Notes: generated by a model from the letters alone, not told the origin. Shown: positions 36,970-48,482, counted from the first letter of the stretch. The stretch is DNA of 64,000 nucleotides from Altererythrobacter sp. XM-24bin4 (GCA_003149575.1 QCWG01000001.1:1928334-1992333); one strand, 5' to 3'. A program made the numbers and translations.

Positions 36970-37917
36970 TCATTCAGCCGCATTTCGCAAATCACCTCTG
37001 CCCATCATTCTGGCGGTCATCGCGCCGAGATCTTGAACCAAACCAGCAAGCATTTTGACGAGCGTTCGTGCCTTGGGTGAAAGTTGTTCTTGGCGGGCAT
37101 CGAGATAGGTCGACCGGCAAACTTCAATCTGGATGGCATGAATGCCATTTTGCACCGCACCATGAGTATCCAGGACATAACCGCCGGCATAGGGTCGGTT
37201 ATGCGAAACGACCTGCCCCTTCTCTTCAAGAAAGCGATAGGCATGGTTAACCAGGCTTGCATCGCAACTTGTGCCAAATCGATCGCCCAGAACAAACTTG
37301 GGCATCTGGCTCTCTCCATTTGATGGCTTGAGTGGCGGCATGGAATGCAGATCCAATAACAATGCTTGCCCCCATTGGTCGCGCACCCTTGCCAATTCGC
37401 GGCCCAATGCGGCGTGATATGGTTGATGGATGCCTTCAATTCGCGCGTCGAGTTCTTCGCGGGTGAGCGATTGCCGCCAAATCTCGCCAAATCCGGGCAA
37501 GCGCCGGGGGACTAGCCCCAGTCCGCTGCGGGCACGCCGGTTGGCCTGCGAATGCCGGATGGGATGCGGCTTTGCTCCCTTGATCATGCCCCAATCGACA
37601 TCATCGCGCGATCTATTGAGGTCGAGCATCGCGCGCGGCGCGTGCGCTTCAAGCAATACAGCGCCAGTCAGCTTTGCGACCTCTACTCCGATCTCGTCAA
37701 TCAACCGGTCTTCCAAACGCAAGCTGGAGAATTCGGGATCCCGCATCGCGCGCAGCACGTGCTCTGGATAGTCGCGCCCGCCATGTGGAACCGCGATCAC
37801 AACGGGTACTGGCGAGGTAGCAGGTGCCTTGAGCGTAAATGAGGGGTAATCCAGACTAGGAATTGCGCCACCGCGCTCCATCCGCCCGCCTACCGATTCG
37901 CGCTTGCTTGTTGTCAT
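36970..37917 (-). CDS. N-formylglutamate amidohydrolase-type hydrolase
   Basis: 315 residues from the ATG at 37917; in-frame starts at 37971 and 37881 are alternatives. VVIAVPHGGRDYP, LEAHAPRAMLDLNRSRDDVD and ALLLDLHSMPPLKPSNGE supply the metal-binding residues of the family. N-formylglutamate amidohydrolase yields glutamate from the histidine degradation product, but no hut genes are nearby, so the physiological substrate is open. Confidence 0.85.
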   Translation of the reverse strand: MTTSKRESVGGRMERGGAIPSLDYPSFTLKAPATSPVPVVIAVPHGGRDYPEHVLRAMRDPEFSSLRLEDRLIDEIGVEVAKLTGAVLLEAHAPRAMLDLNRSRDDVDWGMIKGAKPHPIRHSQANRRARSGLGLVPRRLPGFGEIWRQSLTREELDARIEGIHQPYHAALGRELARVRDQWGQALLLDLHSMPPLKPSNGESQMPKFVLGDRFGTSCDASLVNHAYRFLEEKGQVVSHNRPYAGGYVLDTHGAVQNGIHAIQIEVCRSTYLDARQEQLSPKARTLVKMLAGLVQDLGAMTARMMGRGDLRNAAE

Positions 37918-37978
37918 ATCAAGTCTGCTGCCTGCTCTCGCGCAGGGTGTCAAAGCAGTTTGGCTTGTCAAATCGCAT

Positions 37979-38040
37979 CCAAATTATCCTCTTCTCGTCT
38001 GTCCCGCAGCCAAATTATTCTCTTCTCGTCTGTCCCAAAG
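37979..38040. repeat. Two-copy tandem 31-base repeat in the cpdR upstream region
   Basis: Copies at 37979-38009 and 38010-38040 differ at only a few positions and share CTCTTCTCGTCTGTCCC. They lie 58 bases before the cpdR ATG, between divergent genes, so they could contain paired regulator sites or be a slippage duplication. Confidence 0.75.
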
Positions 38041-38097
38041 CAGGTCACCGCTTATGTTCAGTAAGATTTCTTAAGCCCTTGGCGCTATGAAAACGCC

Positions 38098-38487
38098 ATG
38101 AACAACGGGTCTAAACTGCGAATCCTCTTGGCTGAGGACGAAGATGCCATGCGCACATACCTTGCGCGCGCGCTCGAAAATGCGGGATATGAAGTGGTCT
38201 CTGTCGACCGCGGGACGTCCGCAATACCTCATTTAGAAAACGAGCATTTCGACCTGCTGCTTTCGGACATCGTAATGCCGGAGATGGACGGGATCGAGCT
38301 CGCGCAACGCTGCGCAGAGATCACCCCTCGAACCAAAGTTATGTTTATTACGGGTTTTGCTGCCGTTTCACTGCGAGCGAGCCGCGAACAGCCTCACGCC
38401 AAGGTGCTGTCGAAGCCATTCCATTTGCGCGATCTCGTGCTTGAAGTGGAGCAAACATTCGGCGAAGCGCAAGAAGTCAGCCTTTAG
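38098..38487 (+). CDS. cpdR: CpdR-type single-domain response regulator
   Basis: 129 residues, a receiver domain only. The acidic pocket is LLAEDEDAMR, the phosphoryl Asp lies in DLLLSDIVMPEMDGIELAQR, and VMFITGFAAVSL and AKVLSKPFHLRDLVLEVE complete it; the ITGFAAV and KPFHLRDLV forms are the CpdR pattern. In Caulobacter unphosphorylated CpdR brings ClpXP and its substrates together, and CckA via ChpT phosphorylates it. cckA is 10 kb downstream in this window. Confidence 0.87.
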   Translation: MNNGSKLRILLAEDEDAMRTYLARALENAGYEVVSVDRGTSAIPHLENEHFDLLLSDIVMPEMDGIELAQRCAEITPRTKVMFITGFAAVSLRASREQPHAKVLSKPFHLRDLVLEVEQTFGEAQEVSL

Positions 38488-38566
38488 TCCGCGCGAATCG
38501 CTTGCGTCTATGGCAGGTGCAGGTTAATGGCGCGCCCTGTCCTTAAGCGGACATGTTCGATAGCGT

Positions 38567-38641
38567 GGGCGTATAGCTCAGTGGTAGAGCACTGTATTGA
38601 CATTGCAGGGGTCGGGAGTTCAACTCTCTCTACGCCCACCA
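38567..38641 (+). tRNA. tRNA-Val (anticodon GAC)
   Basis: 75 bases with encoded CCA. GGGCGTA pairs with TACGCCC, the D arm is GCTCAGTGGTAGAGC, the anticodon stem CTGTA/TGCAG encloses TTGACAT, and the T arm is GGGAGTTCAACTCTCTC-like. Confidence 0.96.
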
Positions 38642-38653
38642 TCGAAACACAAA

Positions 38654-38679
38654 TCCGCCCTCACCCGGCGGGTTTTTTG
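38654..38679 (+). terminator. Probable terminator of tRNA-Val
   Basis: CCGCC (38655-38659) pairs with GGCGG (38668-38672) and a TTTTTT run follows. It lies 13 bases after the tRNA. Confidence 0.75.
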
Positions 38680-38767
38680 TTAGCATCTGTCTCACTTGCG
38701 CGCGCGCGCTCCTCTGCTAAAGCGCGGCAAAACCTATTCCGGACAAATTGCAGCACACAGGAACATC

Positions 38768-39988
38768 ATGCAGAAAATTCAGGTCAAGAACCCGGTTGTC
38801 GAACTCGACGGCGACGAAATGACAAAAATCATCTGGCAGTGGATCCGCGAGCGATTGATCCTCCCCTACCTCGATGTTGACCTGAAGTATTACGATCTCT
38901 CGATCGAGAAGCGTGATGAAACCGATGACCAGATCACCATCGATGCGGCAAATGCGATCAAGGAACATGGCGTTGGCGTGAAATGCGCCACGATCACACC
39001 TGACGAAGCGCGCGTGCAAGAATTCAGCCTGAAGAAAATGTGGCGTTCGCCAAACGGCACGATCCGCAACATTCTGGGCGGTGTAGTTTTCCGTGAGCCC
39101 ATCGTGATCGACAACGTACCGCGTCTTGTGCCTGGCTGGACCGATCCAATCGTTGTTGGTCGCCACGCTTTTGGTGACCAATATCGCGCAACCGACACGC
39201 TGATCCCGGGTGCAGGCAAGCTTCGCCTCGTATTCGAAGGCGCAGACGGACAGAACATTGATCTTGATGTGTTCGAGTTTGAATCTCCAGGCGTCGCAAT
39301 GGCGATGTACAATTTGGACGATAGCATCCGTGACTTCGCGCGCGCATGCATGAACTATGGCCTCGATCGCGGCTGGCCGGTCTATCTTTCGACCAAGAAC
39401 ACCATTCTCAAGAAATATGACGGCCGCTTCAAGGACCTGTTCCAGGAGGTGTTCGACGAAGAATTCGCCGACCGCTTCAACGAAGCCGGCATTCACTACG
39501 AGCACCGCCTGATTGATGACATGGTTGCTGCGGCCATGAAATGGAGCGGCAAGTTCGTTTGGGCCTGCAAGAACTATGACGGTGACGTTCAGTCGGATGT
39601 CGTCGCGCAGGGCTTTGGCTCGCTTGGCCTGATGACTTCGGTCTTGATGACCCCTGATGGCAAGACAGTGGAAGCTGAAGCCGCGCACGGTACTGTTACG
39701 CGCCATTATCGCCAACATCAGCAGGGCAAGGCGACTAGCACTAACCCGATCGCATCGATTTTCGCCTGGACACGTGGCCTGATCTATCGCGGCCGCTTCG
39801 ACAACACCCCTGATGTTGTCCGGTTTGCTGAAACGCTTGAGCGCGTCTGCATCGAAACAGTCGAAAACGGCCAAATGACAAAGGATTTGGCATTGCTGAT
39901 CGGCCCAGAGCAGAACTGGCTCACGACAGAACAGTTCTTTGAGGCGATTGTGACCAATCTAGAAACAGAGATGCAAAGCTGGAGCTGA
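38768..39988 (+). CDS. icd: NADP-dependent isocitrate dehydrogenase
   Basis: 406 residues from the ATG at 38768 ([20 protein letters not shown]). [20 protein letters not shown] and [19 protein letters not shown] give the substrate-binding pattern of the eukaryote-like type II dimeric enzyme, and [20 protein letters not shown] is typical. [19 protein letters not shown] is the NADP-binding region. The enzyme makes 2-oxoglutarate and NADPH in the TCA cycle. A terminator follows. Confidence 0.96.
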   Translation: MQKIQVKNPVVELDGDEMTKIIWQWIRERLILPYLDVDLKYYDLSIEKRDETDDQITIDAANAIKEHGVGVKCATITPDEARVQEFSLKKMWRSPNGTIRNILGGVVFREPIVIDNVPRLVPGWTDPIVVGRHAFGDQYRATDTLIPGAGKLRLVFEGADGQNIDLDVFEFESPGVAMAMYNLDDSIRDFARACMNYGLDRGWPVYLSTKNTILKKYDGRFKDLFQEVFDEEFADRFNEAGIHYEHRLIDDMVAAAMKWSGKFVWACKNYDGDVQSDVVAQGFGSLGLMTSVLMTPDGKTVEAEAAHGTVTRHYRQHQQGKATSTNPIASIFAWTRGLIYRGRFDNTPDVVRFAETLERVCIETVENGQMTKDLALLIGPEQNWLTTEQFFEAIVTNLETEMQSWS

Positions 39989-40020
39989 TTGTCGGAACCA
40001 GCTCCCTTGCACAACGTACC

Positions 40021-40058
40021 AAAAGGGCGAACGGTCTTTCGGGCCGGTCGCCCTTTTT
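40021..40058 (+). terminator. Rho-independent terminator of icd
   Basis: AAAGGGCG-CGG pairs with CCG-CGCCCTTT around a TCTTTCGGG loop, followed by T5. Confidence 0.9.
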
Positions 40059-40082
40059 GATTCCGGAGATCAAGTAAACGCC

Positions 40083-41724
40083 ATGACTCAATCTCGCGCC
40101 AAGGCTCGTCTCGAAGTTCGCCAAGCCAAGTTGTGCGATGTCCGCGCGATAGCGGATCTGGTGCGGCGCGTGTACGACGACATGCCTGCCTATACGCATG
40201 GCGAGATCCGCGGACGTTGAACAACTATCCCGAAGGCTGTTTTATCGCAAAACTCGACGGCAAGCTGGTGGGCTATTGTGCGACCATGCGGCTGAGCAAA
40301 CGGATCGCACTTGCGAACCATAGCTGGGATGAAGTGACGGGCAATGGATTTGGCAGTCGCCACAATCCCAAGGGCGAATGGCTGTACGGCTATGAAATGT
40401 GCGTTGATGCGAAAACACGTGGTACGCGTATCGGACGGCCACTCTACGAAGAACGTCGCGCTCTCGCAGAACGACTAGATCTGACCGGCATTGTGTTCGG
40501 CGGGCGGATGCCCGGCTTTGCCAAAGCGACGCGCCGCAAGAACAACCGTGCGGAAACGCCGGAGGAGTATCTCGATCTCGTGCTCGAAGGCAAAGTGCAC
40601 GATCCGGTCCTGCGCTTCCAACTCGCAAACGGGTTTGAGCCAGACGGGGTACTTCATAACTATCTACCGGAAGACAAGCAGTCGAAGTCGAACGCTGTCA
40701 GGATGGTCTGGCGCAACCCCTATGTCGACGGAAACACACCCAAGAAACACCGCATCCCGCGCGACGTGGAGAGCATACGGATCGCGACGTGCCAGCTACA
40801 AGCGCGCGCGGTTGCAGACTTTGACGAGTTCATGAAGCAGATCGAATACTTCGTCGACGTTGCGGCCGACTATGAAGCTGATTTCATTGTCTTTCCGGAA
40901 CTGTTCACGCTGATGCTGCTTAGCGCGGAAGAGCAAGAGCTGAATCCGCAGGAATCGATCGAAGCGCTTAGCCGCTACACGCCTCGAATTCGCAAGGCGC
41001 TGAGCGAAATGGCGCTCAACTTCAACATCAATATCATCGGTGGTTCACACCCGACCCGAATGGATGATGGGGACATTCACAACGTTGCCCATGTCTGCCT
41101 ACGCGATGGATCGATCCATACTCAAGAGAAGATCCATCCCACCCCGAATGAGGATTACTGGTGGAACATCAAGGGCGGCGACAGCATCGATGCCATTCAG
41201 ACCGATTGCGGGCCGATCGGCGTGCTGATCTGCTACGATAGCGAGTTCCCGGAATTGGCCCGCAGGCTGGTCGATGAAGGTGCGCGGATCATCTTTGTGC
41301 CCTTCTGCACCGATAGCCGCCAAGGCTATATGCGCGTGCGATACTGCGCTTAGGCACGGGCAATTGAGAACCAGTGTTACGTCGTGATGAGCGGCAATGT
41401 CGGCAATCTGCCCAATGTCGCCAATATGGACATTCAGTACGCCCAAAGCTGCATCCTGACACCGTGCGATTTCCCTTTGCACGAGACGAAATTGCCGCTG
41501 AAGCGAGCGAGAATGTAGAGACACTGACCATCAGCGACGTCAATCTGGCGGACCTCAGCTGGGCCCGCGCTGAAGGGACAGTCCAGAACCTCGCCGACCG
41601 CCGTTTCGACCTTTACCGCATCGAATGGGACAAGCGGGTTGGACAGGTCAGCACTCCAATAGGCGAGGCCGGTGAAGGACGAGCGACCGCTCCCGGTGGC
41701 AGATATGCTCCCGGCGGCGGTTAA
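40083..41724 (+). pseudogene. GNAT acetyltransferase-nitrilase fusion gene with three lesions
   Basis: The full-length reading frame is recoverable across three breaks. From the ATG at 40083 the GNAT part ends at TGA 40218-40220 because one base is missing near 40215-40216 (GGAC-GTTGAAC). The +1 frame then encodes NNYPEGCFIAKLDGKLVGYC and a complete nitrilase domain with Glu in FPELF, Lys in EKIHPTP and Cys in GVLICYDSEFPELA, up to TAG 41351-41353 (a Gln codon is expected). After it [20 protein letters not shown] continues to about 41475, where one C is missing in TTCCC, and the last part [19 protein letters not shown] runs to TAA at 41722. The intact family joins an N-acetyltransferase and a carbon-nitrogen hydrolase. 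Lesions look recent, or are sequencing errors. Confidence 0.85.
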
Positions 41725-41773
41725 GCCGTATTCTGTCAGTGACATGAGGCAAACGCCCAGCTAACCCAGAACC

Positions 41774-43537
41774 GTGGCTGGCGAACTGACCCTTTCTCCG
41801 ATGTTATCTGACGCGCTGGTGATCCTTGGCGCAGCAGGCATCGTGATTCCGGTCTTTACACGCTTCCGCATAACACCGATTATTGGTTTCATTCTGATCG
41901 GGATCGCAGTTGGGCCCTACGGTTTGGGTTCATTGGTGCCAGAGGTCCCGTGGCTCAGATACATAACGATCACCGAAGCGGATCGATTGACGCCCTTCGC
42001 AGATTTCGGGATCATACTTCTTCTGTTCGCGATTGGGTTGGAGCTCTCGTTCAACCGGCTGTGGCAGCTGCGAAAACTCGTTTTTGGCCTAGGTAGTCTT
42101 GAACTGCTGATCATAGGCTGTGTGGGGGCGGCATTTTTTGCTTATGTCAGCGGCATGGGCACCACCGCCGCAATTGCCCTGGGTTTCGCACTTGCATTCT
42201 CATCCACGGCTATCGTTCTGCCAATTTCCGGGACCAAGACGCCGGTTGGCCGGGCAGCACTATCCATGCTGCTGTTCGAAGACATCATGATCGTGCCGAT
42301 TATCTTCATTCTGGGCGCGCTTGCGCCAACCGCAGCGAACGAAGGCGTAGGAGGGCTAACCACCACACTGATTCAGGGCGGCCTTGTTGTTCTCGTTCTG
42401 CTGGTGGCCGGGCGGTTTTTGCTACCTAAGCTGTTCAGCCAGGCCGCGCGAACAAAGAATCCAGAGCTGTTTCTATCTGCTTCATTGTTGGTTGTTATCG
42501 GTGCCAGTCTGGCCACGTCCGCCGCTGGCCTGTCACCGATTGTTGGTGCGTTGATCGCAGGCCTGCTAATTGCCGAGACCGAGTATCACAGCGAAGTCGA
42601 AACGATCATGGAGCCTTTCAAAGGCCTCGCGCTCGGTGTGTTCCTTATCACCATCGGCATGAGCATTGATCTGATGGAGATATGGGCCAATCTGGGCGAG
42701 ATCGCCTTCGCTGTTGTCGGCGTCCTCACATTCAAGGCAATCGTGACTGGCGTGTTGCTGCGCATGATGGGAGCGCGCCGCAGCACTGCGGCGGAAACCG
42801 GTGTGTTGATGGCCAGCCCCAGTGAGACGACCTTGATCGTGCTGGCCGCAGCAACCACGGCATTGGTGATCGATCAGGATACGGCGCAGTTCTGGCAGAT
42901 CGTCGCTGCGATAGGCCTGACTGTGACACCATTGCTTGCCAAACTGGGTCGCGTCATCGCTCGCCGGATAGAGCCAATTCCTGAGCTGGATGAGGACGAA
43001 ACTGACGAATCACGCACGATAATCATTGGTGCCGGTCGCGTCGGTCGTCTGGTAGCGGATATGCTCAAGGTACATGACAAACACTATGTCGCAATTGATT
43101 CAGACCCTGATTTGATTGAGCGCGCCGCGCGTGACGGATACCGCGCCATATTTGGCGATGCAGCACGTGGAGATGCCTTGTCCCGGTTAGGTGTCGAAAC
43201 GGCACCGGCGGTCGTTTTGACCATGGACGAGCCCGTACTTGCGCAGCGTTTGGTCTCCAAGCTTCGGAAGGAGCATCCTGAGCTGCTGATCGTTGCACGC
43301 GCCCGCGACACGGACCATGCAGCGGAACTGTACCGTGCCGGCGCAAGTCATGCGGTGCCGGAAAACCTCGAAAGTTCGCTTCAACTTTCCGAAGCTGTGC
43401 TCGTTGATATTGGCGTGGCGATGGGGCCGGTTATTGCCTCAATCCATGAGAAACGTGACGAGTTTCGCGAAATGCTTGAGCGCGAAGGCCAACTTGAGCA
43501 TCGCCCGAAACTTCGAACTTCAACGGGCGAAGCTTAA
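41774..43537 (+). CDS. Kef-type cation:proton antiporter with RCK/TrkA-N domain
   Basis: 587 residues from a GTG start; ATG at 41801 is an alternative. The N-terminal ~390 residues form about 12 membrane helices ([60 protein letters not shown]). A cytoplasmic Rossmann domain follows ([49 protein letters not shown]). This is the KefB/KefC pattern of potassium efflux; no KefF or KefG partner is near. Its stop overlaps the alaS stop on the other strand. Confidence 0.9.
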   Translation: MAGELTLSPMLSDALVILGAAGIVIPVFTRFRITPIIGFILIGIAVGPYGLGSLVPEVPWLRYITITEADRLTPFADFGIILLLFAIGLELSFNRLWQLRKLVFGLGSLELLIIGCVGAAFFAYVSGMGTTAAIALGFALAFSSTAIVLPISGTKTPVGRAALSMLLFEDIMIVPIIFILGALAPTAANEGVGGLTTTLIQGGLVVLVLLVAGRFLLPKLFSQAARTKNPELFLSASLLVVIGASLATSAAGLSPIVGALIAGLLIAETEYHSEVETIMEPFKGLALGVFLITIGMSIDLMEIWANLGEIAFAVVGVLTFKAIVTGVLLRMMGARRSTAAETGVLMASPSETTLIVLAAATTALVIDQDTAQFWQIVAAIGLTVTPLLAKLGRVIARRIEPIPELDEDETDESRTIIIGAGRVGRLVADMLKVHDKHYVAIDSDPDLIERAARDGYRAIFGDAARGDALSRLGVETAPAVVLTMDEPVLAQRLVSKLRKEHPELLIVARARDTDHAAELYRAGASHAVPENLESSLQLSEAVLVDIGVAMGPVIASIHEKRDEFREMLEREGQLEHRPKLRTSTGEA

Positions 43538-46185
43538 CCGGCGATAGCTGCACGTACCGCGGCAATCGCATCCTCGCCCTTGCTGCCGTCCGGGCCGCCA
43601 CCTTGCGCCAAGTCAGGGCGACCACCGCCGCCCTTGCCGCCCAAGGTCTCAACGCCTACACGGACCAGATCAACGGCACTGAAACGCTCGGTCAGGTCGT
43701 CAGTTACTGCAACGGCAAAAGCTGCCTTGCCATCATTCACTGCGACCGCCGCCGCAATGCCTGAGCCGAGACGCTGCTTTGCCTCATCAAGCAGCGGGCG
43801 CAGCTCCTTTGGGCTAAGGCCGTCAAGCACCTGACCGCTGAACTTCACGCCGGCAATTTCTTCGTCCGCAGATTGAGCCGGGCCGCCGCCGCCTGCAAGC
43901 GCGAGGGCCTTTTTGGCGTCCGCGAGTTCCTTCTCCAATGCTTTGCGCTCGCTTAGCAGAGCGGCAATTCGTGCGGGCACCTCTTCCGGTGTGGCGCGAA
44001 TCTCGCTTGCGGCGGACTTGAGCGCTTCTTCGCGGGATACGAGCCATTCTCGCGCTGCTTCACCGGTCAGCGCTTCGATACGGCGTACGCCGGAGCTGAC
44101 CGCGCCTTCTGACACAATCCGGAAGATGCCGATGTCGCCTGTCGCTTTGACATGTGTGCCGCCGCACAGCTCGACTGAGTAGTTCCGATTGCCGTCGGCC
44201 TTGCGCCCGATGCTAAGCACGCGAACTTCATCGCCATACTTCTCGCCGAACAGCGCTAGGGCACCAGCTTCGACTGCATCATCCGGGCTCATAAGCCGTG
44301 TCTGAACAGCTTCGTTCGCGCGGATTTCTGCGTTTACTTCGGCTTCGACTGCCGCAATCTCTTCAGGCGTCAATGGCTTAAGGTGGGAAAAGTCGAAGCG
44401 GAATTTGTCATCCGCAACCAGCGATCCCTTCTGCGTTACATGGTCACCCAAGGCGTTCCGCAAAGCCGCATGGACAAGGTGCGTTGCCGAGTGGTTTGCA
44501 CGAATGCGATCTCGACGCTCGACATCGACTTCCAGATGCAAACTATCGCCCACCTTTATCGTACCGGTCGAAATCTTGGCGTGGTGTGCATGCAATCGGC
44601 CCAGCGGCTTGGATGTATCCGTAACATCGGCCGAAAGACCCTCGACGTTGGTGATTGAACCCACATCCCCGGTCTGACCGCCACTCTCGCCATAGAAAGG
44701 CGTCTGGTTGGTTAGGATAACAACCTCGTCACCTGGGAACACAGCTTTGACTTCCGCACCGTCTTTGACGATTGCGACAACGGTTCCTTCACCACTGGTG
44801 GACGTGTAGCCAGTGAACTCCGTGCCGCCTTCACGCTCGGCAATATCAAACCAGACCTCGCCCGAAGCAGCGTCGCCCGAACCCTTCCAGGCCGCGCGTG
44901 CCGCCGCCTTCTGTTGCTCCATGGCGGCGTCGAAACCTGCGCGATCCACCCCAAGCCCACGCGCGCGTAGAGCGTCTTCGGTCAGATCATAAGGGAACCC
45001 GAACGTGTCATAGAGTTTGAATGCTGTCTCACCATCAAGCTCTCCCCCTTCGGCCATATCGCTGGTCGCATCGTCGAGCAGCCGCAGACCTTTTTCCAGT
45101 GTCCTGCGAAACTGCGATTCCTCGCGCTCAAGCACTTCTTCGATCAGCGCCTGCCCACGAACCAATTCCGGATAGGCCTGCCCCATCTCGGCCACTAGCG
45201 CGGGTACAAGGCGATACATCAAAGGCTCTGACGCGCCCAGCAAATGTGCGTGCCGCATTGCGCGACGCATTATCCGGCGCAGCACATAACCGCGACCTTC
45301 GTTGGAAGGCAGAACGCCGTCCGCCATCAGGAAACTGGTCGACCGCAAATGGTCCGCGATAACGCGGTGGCTCGCGGTATGATCCCCCTCCGCAGCCACA
45401 CCAGTAAGTGACACAGAGGCACCGATCAGAGCTTTAAACGTGTCAGTATCGTAGTTGTTGTGCACACCGTGCATTACAGCTGCAATACGTTCGAGTCCCA
45501 TACCAGTATCGATAGATGGCTTGGGCAAATTGCTGCGCGAACCATCCGCAGCCTGATCGAACTGCATGAAGACCAGGTTCCAGATCTCCACGAAACGATC
45601 GCCATCTTCATTAGGGCTGCCCGGAGGCCCACCTTCGATGTGATCGCCATGGTCGAAGAAAATTTCCGAGCACGGACCGCAAGGACCAGTATCACCCATT
45701 GACCAGAAATTGTCATTGGTGGGGATACGAATGATCCGATCTTCCGGAAGACCGGAAATCTTGCGCCACAGATCAAACGCTTCGTCATCCGTGTGATAAA
45801 CAGTCGCAGTCAGCCTGTCGGGCGAAAGACCCCATTCCTTGGTTAGAAGTGTCCACGCATGATGGATCGCCTGTTCCTTGAAATAGTCACCGAAGGAAAA
45901 GTTGCCGAGCATCTCGAAGAAGGTGTGATGCCGCGCGGTATAGCCAACATTGTCGAGATCATTGTGCTTGCCACCCGCCCGCACACATTTTTGCGAGCTT
46001 GCTGCACGCAATGCCGGAGGCGCTTCAAGCCCGGTGAATGCATTCTTGAACGGCACCATCCCCGCATTGACGAACATGAGGGTCGGATCATTGTAAGGCA
46101 CAAGCGGCGAGCTCGCGATCTCGGCGTGATCAGCAGCGGAGAAGTACTCAAGAAAAGAGCGGCGGATATCATTGGTCGACGTCAT
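43534..46185 (-). CDS. alaS: Alanyl-tRNA synthetase
   Basis: 883 residues from the ATG at 46185 ([20 protein letters not shown]). The catalytic domain ([39 protein letters not shown]), the editing domain with zinc-type ligands ([20 protein letters not shown] and [17 protein letters not shown]) and the C-Ala domain with [13 protein letters not shown] are present. It charges tRNA-Ala; one tRNA-Ala lies at 6264-6339. It shares TTAA at its 3' end with the antiporter gene. Confidence 0.97.
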   Translation of the reverse strand: MTSTNDIRRSFLEYFSAADHAEIASSPLVPYNDPTLMFVNAGMVPFKNAFTGLEAPPALRAASSQKCVRAGGKHNDLDNVGYTARHHTFFEMLGNFSFGDYFKEQAIHHAWTLLTKEWGLSPDRLTATVYHTDDEAFDLWRKISGLPEDRIIRIPTNDNFWSMGDTGPCGPCSEIFFDHGDHIEGGPPGSPNEDGDRFVEIWNLVFMQFDQAADGSRSNLPKPSIDTGMGLERIAAVMHGVHNNYDTDTFKALIGASVSLTGVAAEGDHTASHRVIADHLRSTSFLMADGVLPSNEGRGYVLRRIMRRAMRHAHLLGASEPLMYRLVPALVAEMGQAYPELVRGQALIEEVLEREESQFRRTLEKGLRLLDDATSDMAEGGELDGETAFKLYDTFGFPYDLTEDALRARGLGVDRAGFDAAMEQQKAAARAAWKGSGDAASGEVWFDIAEREGGTEFTGYTSTSGEGTVVAIVKDGAEVKAVFPGDEVVILTNQTPFYGESGGQTGDVGSITNVEGLSADVTDTSKPLGRLHAHHAKISTGTIKVGDSLHLEVDVERRDRIRANHSATHLVHAALRNALGDHVTQKGSLVADDKFRFDFSHLKPLTPEEIAAVEAEVNAEIRANEAVQTRLMSPDDAVEAGALALFGEKYGDEVRVLSIGRKADGNRNYSVELCGGTHVKATGDIGIFRIVSEGAVSSGVRRIEALTGEAAREWLVSREEALKSAASEIRATPEEVPARIAALLSERKALEKELADAKKALALAGGGGPAQSADEEIAGVKFSGQVLDGLSPKELRPLLDEAKQRLGSGIAAAVAVNDGKAAFAVAVTDDLTERFSAVDLVRVGVETLGGKGGGGRPDLAQGGGPDGSKGEDAIAAVRAAIAG

Positions 46186-46235
46186 GCTTGGGCAGTTAAA
46201 GGCTAAGCCAGCCAGCGACAAGCCAGATAAAGCAT

Positions 46236-47066
46236 TCAATCGCGTGTGGCCGTGACGATCCAGGCAGCTGCACCAAGTGCAACCTCATCTGCTGAAAGAT
46301 GCTCTCTCACGAATCCCTCAAGTTTCATGCGGAATGATTGCTTTGCCATGTCATCCATCAGGGAGATCGCCCGTGCCGCCGGGCCAATCCTGCTGAAATA
46401 GCTTACCGCGTCGCTGACCGGATCTTCACCCGAACCAGCAATCATCTGGAAGTCAAACGGCACAATCGATACATTGCACCAACCAGCATCAGACAAAATT
46501 CCATGTACCCGCTCAACACCCGCAAATGCGAAAGGCCCCGGTGCGTGGGGATCGGGCAACGAAACCCCACCGTCGACCAGTTTGCCAGCCAATCCGAAAA
46601 AAGGATTTTCCTCTAACGAGCGAAAGCAGGAGAATATCAAGTTGGCGCCGGGCGCAGATATTGCCCGCAGATTGGCGAAAGCGGCAACAGGTTGATCGAA
46701 GAACATGACCCCGTGTCGTGAAACCTGAAGGTCAAAACTCTCCCCATCGCCAGGCCGCCAGCTGGCCGCGTCCGCGAGTTCAAACCGCACATTCGGTATA
46801 CCGGCGGAGCGTAGCCGTGCGACATCGATAAGGTCAGGTGAGATATCAACGCCCGTCACCCGCGCTTCCGGACGCGCCTGCGCCGCTACAAGCGACAGCT
46901 CTCCGGCCCCGCAACCGACATCGAGCAAATTCGCATATGGGCTTCCCGCAATTCTGCGCTCTAACTCGCTAGTTAGCATTCGGAAGCTTCGATCCGTGCG
47001 TTGCCACTCGCTTGCCCATGATTTGCCAACGCGGCCTTGCCATTCTTGAGTGTCGGAACTTGCCAT
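46236..47066 (-). CDS. Class I SAM-dependent methyltransferase
   Basis: 276 residues. The SAM-binding motif is [17 protein letters not shown], followed by [15 protein letters not shown] and [20 protein letters not shown]. The rest is not diagnostic of a substrate. It lies upstream of alaS with 50 bases between, so both may be co-transcribed. It is a UbiE-like or small-molecule methyltransferase of unknown target. Confidence 0.82.
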   Translation of the reverse strand: MASSDTQEWQGRVGKSWASEWQRTDRSFRMLTSELERRIAGSPYANLLDVGCGAGELSLVAAQARPEARVTGVDISPDLIDVARLRSAGIPNVRFELADAASWRPGDGESFDLQVSRHGVMFFDQPVAAFANLRAISAPGANLIFSCFRSLEENPFFGLAGKLVDGGVSLPDPHAPGPFAFAGVERVHGILSDAGWCNVSIVPFDFQMIAGSGEDPVSDAVSYFSRIGPAARAISLMDDMAKQSFRMKLEGFVREHLSADEVALGAAAWIVTATRD

Positions 47067-47164
47067 AGATGTCTCCCACGTCAGTATCGGACCTGTCTGC
47101 TTACTACGCTATTGTATTGTCTCAACACGACAAAGTAACGCAAGGCATCCATAAGCAGTATACG

Positions 47165-47214
47165 GAAAAGCCGATGTGGGCCGCTCGAGGAGATGAGCTA
47201 CGCACACCGGCTTT
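47165..47214 (-). terminator. Rho-independent terminator of recA
   Basis: On the minus strand AAAGCCGGTGTG pairs with CACATCGGCTTT (one G-U pair) and TTTTCC follows. The loop is long (about 24 bases). The remaining spaces between 47067 and 47279 hold no gene. Confidence 0.7.
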
Positions 47215-47279
47215 CCAGGTTTCCGGGAACGCAATCACGAGAGTTACTTGAACTCGGCGCGCCCGCTTGAAGATATGTG

Positions 47280-48338
47280 TCAGGCCTCCGCGTCAGGCCC
47301 TGCCATCATTTCCCCGGCGACTTCGTCGGTGCGGCCGCGAATAGCAGCTTCCAACTTGTCGCAAATTTCCGGGTTCTCCTTCAGATAGGTCTTGGCGTTC
47401 TCACGGCCCTGACCGATCCGGATACTGTCATAGGAGAACCAGCTACCTGACTTCTCGACTATACCGGCCTTCACACCAAGATCGAGAATCTCACCAATCT
47501 TGGAGATCCCTTCGCCATACATGATGTCGAACTCGACCTGTTTGAATGGAGGTGCAACCTTGTTTTTGACTACTTTTACGCGGGTGGTGTTGCCAACCAC
47601 TTCATCGCGATCCTTGATCTGACCTGTGCGGCGAATGTCCAGGCGAACCGATGCGTAAAACTTCAGCGCATTGCCGCCAGTTGTGGTTTCAGGGTTACCA
47701 TACATCACACCGATCTTCATGCGAAGCTGGTTGATAAAGATCACCATGCATTTCGAACGGTTAATCGAACCAGTAAGCTTGCGCAGGGACTGCGACATCA
47801 GGCGCGCTTGCAAGCCGACGTGGGTGTCGCCCATTTCGCCTTCGATCTCAGCGCGCGGCACCAAAGCAGCCACCGAGTCCACCACCAATACGTCGATCGC
47901 GTTCGAGCGAACCAGCGTATCGGTGATCTCAAGTGCCTGCTCACCGGTGTCCGGCTGAGAAATAATAAGTTCGTCAATATCTACACCTAAAGCCTTGGCA
48001 TAAACCGGATCCAGCGCATGCTCTGCGTCGACAAAGGCAACAGTACCGCCATTCTTCTGCGCTTCTGCAAGAACATGGAGTGCCAGCGTGGTTTTGCCTG
48101 AACTTTCCGGACCGTAAACTTCGATGACACGGCCCTTAGGCAGGCCGCCAATACCAAGCGCGATATCCAGGCCCAACGAACCGGTCGAAATCGATTCGAC
48201 GTTCATCGCTTCTTTGGAGCCCAGCTTCATTGCCGAACCTTTACCAAAGGCCCGATCAATCTGTGCAAGTGCAGCGTCTAACGCCTTCTGACGATCCACG
48301 GATGATTCCTTTTCAACCAGTTTCAGATTAGTCGCCAT
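47280..48338 (-). CDS. recA: DNA recombination and SOS protein RecA
   Basis: 352 residues. Walker [20 protein letters not shown] near residue 75, DALARIDR-type N-terminal helix ([20 protein letters not shown]), [19 protein letters not shown] and [20 protein letters not shown] all match RecA. It drives homologous recombination and LexA self-cleavage. An SOS box lies upstream. Confidence 0.98.
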   Translation of the reverse strand: MATNLKLVEKESSVDRQKALDAALAQIDRAFGKGSAMKLGSKEAMNVESISTGSLGLDIALGIGGLPKGRVIEVYGPESSGKTTLALHVLAEAQKNGGTVAFVDAEHALDPVYAKALGVDIDELIISQPDTGEQALEITDTLVRSNAIDVLVVDSVAALVPRAEIEGEMGDTHVGLQARLMSQSLRKLTGSINRSKCMVIFINQLRMKIGVMYGNPETTTGGNALKFYASVRLDIRRTGQIKDRDEVVGNTTRVKVVKNKVAPPFKQVEFDIMYGEGISKIGEILDLGVKAGIVEKSGSWFSYDSIRIGQGRENAKTYLKENPEICDKLEAAIRGRTDEVAGEMMAGPDAEA

Positions 48339-48423
48339 CGCATGGCCTCCCTTGCTTGCCTAGAGCTTTAAATCGGTTATCGACCGCCCTGTTGGAACAG
48401 TATGTACCCGATTTGTTCTTATA

Positions 48424-48438
48424 GAACAAGTAGGGAAC
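48424..48438 (-). promoter_or_regulatory. LexA/SOS box upstream of recA
   Basis: The plus strand reads GAACAAGTAGGGAAC, that is GTTC-N7-GTTC on the recA strand. It lies 86 bases before the recA start, in the region 48339-48482. A neighbouring GTTCTTATAGAAC palindrome partly overlaps it. Confidence 0.85.
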
Positions 48439-48482
48439 TTAATTTTTTTCACCCGGGTGTTTTTGTTCGAATTGCTGGGCTT

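Noticed and set aside
37979-38040. CRISPR-like repeat
   Set aside because: Only two directly adjacent copies, no spacers and no cas genes.
38567-38641. tRNA-Val as an integration site
   Set aside because: No duplicated 3' end or integrase nearby; the flanking genes cpdR and icd are core genes.
38717-39874. 385-codon minus-strand open frame
   Set aside because: It is antisense to icd, which is certain from its motifs; the translation has no recognisable domain.
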